In this document: positions 61,058-64,000 of the stretch, piece by piece
Layout: the number at the start of each line of letters is the position of its first letter
Numbering within the stretch: position 1 is the first letter of the stretch
Assembly (NCBI RefSeq): GCF_023544465.1
Contig: NZ_JALPVL010000007.1
Location: 186,001 to 250,000, forward strand
Origin: Paractinoplanes maris
Lineage (GTDB): Bacteria > Actinomycetota > Actinomycetes > Mycobacteriales > Micromonosporaceae
Reading direction: 5' to 3'
DNA length: 64,000 nucleotides
Translations under genes and position numbers: made by a program
Notes under the pieces: model-generated
What the model was told of the DNA's origin: nothing
Seen by the model: the letters and a program-made list of their open reading frames with translations, nothing else
Databases searched by the model: none

Positions 61058-62254
61058 GTGCCGGCGATAACCGAGGAGATTGTGTTCGAAGCGCTCGACG
61101 CGGCACGCCCGGAAGCGGCGCTACGCCGGCTGGCGTCCGCCGATCAACCGCTGTGGTGTCCCGGGATCGGCGCCACCGGACGGATGGTGGTCACCCGGCA
61201 TCCCGCAGTGCGGTCCATACTCAGTGACGTCGAGCGATTCGGTTGCGCCGAGCAGGCCGATCTGCTGCTGTCGTCGCTGCCGCCGCGGCTGTCCGCGACC
61301 ATGCAGCCCATGCGAAGTTGGCCTCTCTATTCCGATCCCCCGGAGCAGAGCCGAATGCGGTCGGCCATGTCGAAGGCCTTCACCGCACGACGGGTCGAGG
61401 CCCTGCGCCCTGTGGTTCGGGCCCGAGTGGAGGACCACGTTCACCGGATGGGCTCATCCGGTGATCTGATCAGCGATCTCGCCGCATCGTTGCCGGTCTC
61501 GACGTTTGCGCATCTCATGGGCATCCCCCAAGAAGATTGCGGGCGGCTGAAGGGCTGGTCGACCCACCTGATCCGGCTCACCGAGCCGAGCTTGTCGGAC
61601 GGCGAGATCAACGAGATAGACCACGCGTGGCACGAACTCTGGCAGTACTTCTCTGACCTCATCGAGCACAAGCGCGAGCGTCCGTTGGAGGATGTGGCTT
61701 CGGCCCTGGCCGCCGGCGGCGGAGCGGACATCTCCTCCGACGAGGTCGTCTCCGCCTGCATCACCTTGTTGCTGGGCGGCCATGAGACGACGACCAACCT
61801 GATCGGCAATCTGGCGCTCGCGCTTGTCGTCCACCCCGAGCACGGCAGGCCCGCCGCGTCCGACGAGCGTTATGCCGCGGGTCTCGTGGAGGAAGTCATG
61901 CGGCTGGACGCGCCGGCCAAGACGACCGCTCGTATCGCCCGGGCCGATACCGTGATCGACTCGACACCGGTCGCGGCCGGCACGCGCGTGCTGCTGATCC
62001 TGTCGGCGGCCAACCGCGACCCGGACGTCTTCACGCAGCCCGACACCTTTGATCCGGGACGCCGTCCGAATCCCCACCTGGGTTTCGGGTTCGGCATTCA
62101 TGCTTGTTTCGGGGCGGCCCTGTCGCGCCTGCAGGCGCAGGAGGTAGCCGCCGTGCTCGGCCGACGGACCCTCCGCGCCGACCTCACTGGTCTCCGCTGG
62201 CGTGGCTCCCAGGTGCTGCGAAGCCTCCTGGCTCTGCCCGTCGAACTGTCTTGA
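61058..62254 (+). CDS. Cytochrome P450
   Basis: A soluble bacterial P450 of 398 residues. I-helix LLLGGHETTTNL (238-249; Gly-His-Glu-Thr-Thr), ExxR at Glu279-Arg282 (EEVMRLD), and haem loop FGFGIHACFGAALSRLQ with Cys350. No ferredoxin or reductase gene is nearby, so housekeeping partners are needed. In this cluster it should hydroxylate or otherwise oxidise the intermediate. The GTG at 61058 follows AGGGGGG at about five bases and lies 22 bases after the synthetase stop. Confidence 0.93.
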   Translation: MPAITEEIVFEALDAARPEAALRRLASADQPLWCPGIGATGRMVVTRHPAVRSILSDVERFGCAEQADLLLSSLPPRLSATMQPMRSWPLYSDPPEQSRMRSAMSKAFTARRVEALRPVVRARVEDHVHRMGSSGDLISDLAASLPVSTFAHLMGIPQEDCGRLKGWSTHLIRLTEPSLSDGEINEIDHAWHELWQYFSDLIEHKRERPLEDVASALAAGGGADISSDEVVSACITLLLGGHETTTNLIGNLALALVVHPEHGRPAASDERYAAGLVEEVMRLDAPAKTTARIARADTVIDSTPVAAGTRVLLILSAANRDPDVFTQPDTFDPGRRPNPHLGFGFGIHACFGAALSRLQAQEVAAVLGRRTLRADLTGLRWRGSQVLRSLLALPVELS

Positions 62255-62286
62255 GAACACCGATTCACGCACATGGGGGAAAGACC

Positions 62287-63141
62287 GTGACAATCACATC
62301 TGAGCTGCAAGCCTGGCCCTTGGCCACCATCCCGCGCACTGCACGGGACGTGTGGGAAGTGAGCTATCCCGACTTCGTCGCGATGATCAACCAAACCAAT
62401 GTGATGCCGGGAGCCTTCGCAACGTTGAATGCCTGGGCCACCTTCTCCAGGATCGGAACGGCCTCGTCCGTGCTGGAACTCGCCTGCACTACCGGCTTCT
62501 CGTCGCGGGAACTGGCGCGGCTCACCGGCTGCCGAGCGGTCGGCTTCGACCTCTCGGCTGACGCGGTCGCGCTGGCCGGCTACAACCACCGGCTCGCCGA
62601 CCCGGCGCTGCGACTCACGTATCAGGTTGCGAATGGCATGCAATACCAGCCGCACGAGAAGTTCAGTCACGTCGTGGTCGGCGCGGCGCTCGGCTTCTTC
62701 CCGGATCCACGGCGGATGGCGCGCCGGGTGACAGATTTCCTGGTCGACGGCGGCTACGTGCTGGCCTCGCCGTTCTGGAGCGAGACGCCTCTGCCCGACC
62801 ACGTCCGCAAGATTCGCCGTGAGGTCTTCGGCATCTCATCCGAGATGGAGACGTACAAAGAGGCGTTGGACCTCTTCCGCGGCCTCGACGTCATGTACGA
62901 GTCACGGTCCGGCCTAGTCCCGGAGACTGACGCTGAGATCGAGCTCTACTGCACGAGCACCGTGGACCGCGCCTGTGCTCAATCCGGTATCGACAGTGCC
63001 GAGGTCCGCCAGGCGCTATTCGACCGGCTCGTGGAGGTCAAGAACGCCACGAACCTGCTTCGCCAATATCAGCGTTACTCGGTGCTGGCGTTGCGCTACG
63101 ACGCTCGCAGTTATCCCAACCGCTACGTCGAGTTGTTCTGA
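62287..63141 (+). CDS. SAM-dependent methyltransferase
   Basis: A protein of 284 residues. Motif I VLELACTTGFSSREL, then AVGFDLSADAV, KFSHVVVGAALGFFPDP and FLVDGGYVLASPFWSE cover the SAM fold. The C-terminal 90 residues form an additional helical part (IELYCTSTVDRACAQSGI, NATNLLRQYQRYSVLALRYD). It differs in sequence from the methyltransferase at 57338, so two different methyl groups or sites are probable. The GTG start has GGGGAAAG at about three bases and lies 32 bases after the P450 stop. It may act on O, N or C. Confidence 0.87.
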   Translation: MTITSELQAWPLATIPRTARDVWEVSYPDFVAMINQTNVMPGAFATLNAWATFSRIGTASSVLELACTTGFSSRELARLTGCRAVGFDLSADAVALAGYNHRLADPALRLTYQVANGMQYQPHEKFSHVVVGAALGFFPDPRRMARRVTDFLVDGGYVLASPFWSETPLPDHVRKIRREVFGISSEMETYKEALDLFRGLDVMYESRSGLVPETDAEIELYCTSTVDRACAQSGIDSAEVRQALFDRLVEVKNATNLLRQYQRYSVLALRYDARSYPNRYVELF

Positions 63142-63152
63142 GTCGAGCCAGG

Positions 63153-64000
63153 ATGACTGAGACCTCAACCGCTCGATGGGCTGACAGCCTGAAGGTGCTC
63201 CAACATTTCCCGTACCGGCAGCTGTTCCTGGCACGTACGGCGTCGATGCTCGGCTCAGCGATGGCTCCCATTGCGCTGGCCTTTGGTGTACTCGCGGTAA
63301 CCGACGATGTCAGTGCCGTGGCGATCGTGGTGGCCGCGCGGCAGATCCCGAACGTCGCGTTCACGCTGATCGGCGGTGCGATCGCCGACCGCTGGCGGCG
63401 TGATCGCATCCTGCTCTGGGCGAACTTGATCAGCGGCGTAGCTCAGATTATGACTGCGGCGCTGCTGTTCGGCGGAACGGCTACGGTCGCGCTGCTGGCG
63501 GCGCTGGCGGTGGTCAACGGGACGGCGTCCGCGTTCTCCGGGCCGGCCACCTCCGGACTGATCCGCGCGACCGCCCCCGTTGCGCTGTTGCAGCAGGCCA
63601 ACGCGCTGCTGAGTCTCAGCCGGAATGCCGCGACGATCGGAGGCGCAGCGCTCGGAGGCGTGCTGGTCGGCTTCGCCGGACCGGCCTGGGGATTTCTGGT
63701 CGACGGAGCGACATTTCTGGTGAGCGCATGGCTGATGACACGACTCGACCTTCGCCAGGCCGCTCGCATGCGAGCCTCTTCTCTGCTGGGCGACCTCCGG
63801 GACGGCTGGCATGAATTCGTCGGCCGCCGCTGGCTGTGGACGGTTGTTCTGATGTGCACGGTGGTCAACTTCGCCGAGGCGGCCACGATCACTGTGCTCG
63901 CGCCGATTGCGTTGAAAGACGATGGAGGGGCCGGCTTGCTCGGCTTGATCCTGACCGCGCAGGCGGCGGGCTTTGTGGTCGGCGCGGCGGCGGGGCTGCG
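63153..64000 (+). CDS. MFS exporter (partial, cut by window end)
   Basis: Open from ATG 63153 to the window end, 282 residues visible. It matches the EntS-like major facilitator subfamily: LFLARTASMLGSAMAPIALAF, ATISG-type helix positions, the loop GGAIADRWRRDRILLW between helices 2 and 3, and FSGPATSGLIRATAP. About eight helices are visible. In a biosynthetic cluster it probably exports the product and gives self-resistance. It starts 11 bases after the methyltransferase stop with CCAGG just before the ATG, so it belongs to the same operon, which continues past the window. Confidence 0.88.
   Translation, partial: MTETSTARWADSLKVLQHFPYRQLFLARTASMLGSAMAPIALAFGVLAVTDDVSAVAIVVAARQIPNVAFTLIGGAIADRWRRDRILLWANLISGVAQIMTAALLFGGTATVALLAALAVVNGTASAFSGPATSGLIRATAPVALLQQANALLSLSRNAATIGGAALGGVLVGFAGPAWGFLVDGATFLVSAWLMTRLDLRQAARMRASSLLGDLRDGWHEFVGRRWLWTVVLMCTVVNFAEAATITVLAPIALKDDGGAGLLGLILTAQAAGFVVGAAAGL

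Overview
This is a high-GC window (apart from a few AT-richer intergenic stretches) from a motile, soil-type actinobacterium. Complete conservon signalling genes, chemoreceptors with a sigma-28-like promoter, many c-di-GMP enzymes, LacI-controlled glycoside hydrolases and a specialised-metabolite-like cluster point to Micromonosporaceae. An Actinoplanes-like organism is my best guess; this is inference, because no rRNA or other taxonomic marker is present. No tRNA, rRNA, insertion sequence, prophage or CRISPR array was recognised.

Layout. (1) 1-5.4 kb: small envelope/stress proteins (DUF3618, DUF4235, YtxH-like, DUF302, a four-helix membrane protein, PRC-barrel/DUF2382), a TetR regulator and an AlkB alkane hydroxylase. 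(2) 5.5-21.5 kb: a dense signalling island with a diguanylate cyclase, a 1225-residue kinase/receiver/phosphatase fusion, a CckA-like hybrid kinase, a chemoreceptor, two GAF proteins, a GGDEF-EAL protein and a conservon (CvnA-D plus GAF). (3) 21.9-30.8 kb: acyl-CoA dehydrogenase, a frameshifted epoxide hydrolase, CorA, a SnoaL-like protein, an AraC regulator, another diguanylate cyclase and a second chemoreceptor. (4) 30.8-45.9 kb: a minus-strand rhamnoside-utilisation operon (two ABC permeases, cytoplasmic GH78, binding protein, GH1, secreted GH78, and a carboxylesterase broken by an in-frame TAG). It faces a divergent LacI regulator surrounded by CG-centred operator-like palindromes. Similar palindromes lie between a PETase/cutinase-family polyester hydrolase and an HSL-type hydrolase. 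(5) 45.8-48.6 kb: a minus-strand operon of Zn-alcohol dehydrogenase, cupin/carboxymuconolactone-decarboxylase fusion and cyclophilin-like lipoprotein. (6) 48.7-56.3 kb: a minus-strand four-gene operon ending in a 1481-residue multicopper oxidase, with DUF2182, DUF1326 and an Ig/PKD-like protein. (7) 57.3-64 kb: a plus-strand operon running off the window end. It encodes a methyltransferase, two tandem dCTP-deaminase-like proteins, a lysyl-tRNA-synthetase-like enzyme with an unassigned N-terminal domain, a cytochrome P450, a second methyltransferase and an MFS exporter.

Region 7 is the best candidate for an undescribed system. The two deaminase-like proteins have lost complementary active-site parts: one keeps the catalytic Glu but lacks the C-terminal lid, the other keeps the lid but has Gln at the Glu position. 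They sit beside a repurposed class II synthetase. The gene set suggests biosynthesis and export of a nucleotide-derived, aminoacylated, oxidised and methylated small molecule. Region 6 (giant copper oxidase) and the polyester hydrolase with altered substrate-cleft residues are the next most interesting.
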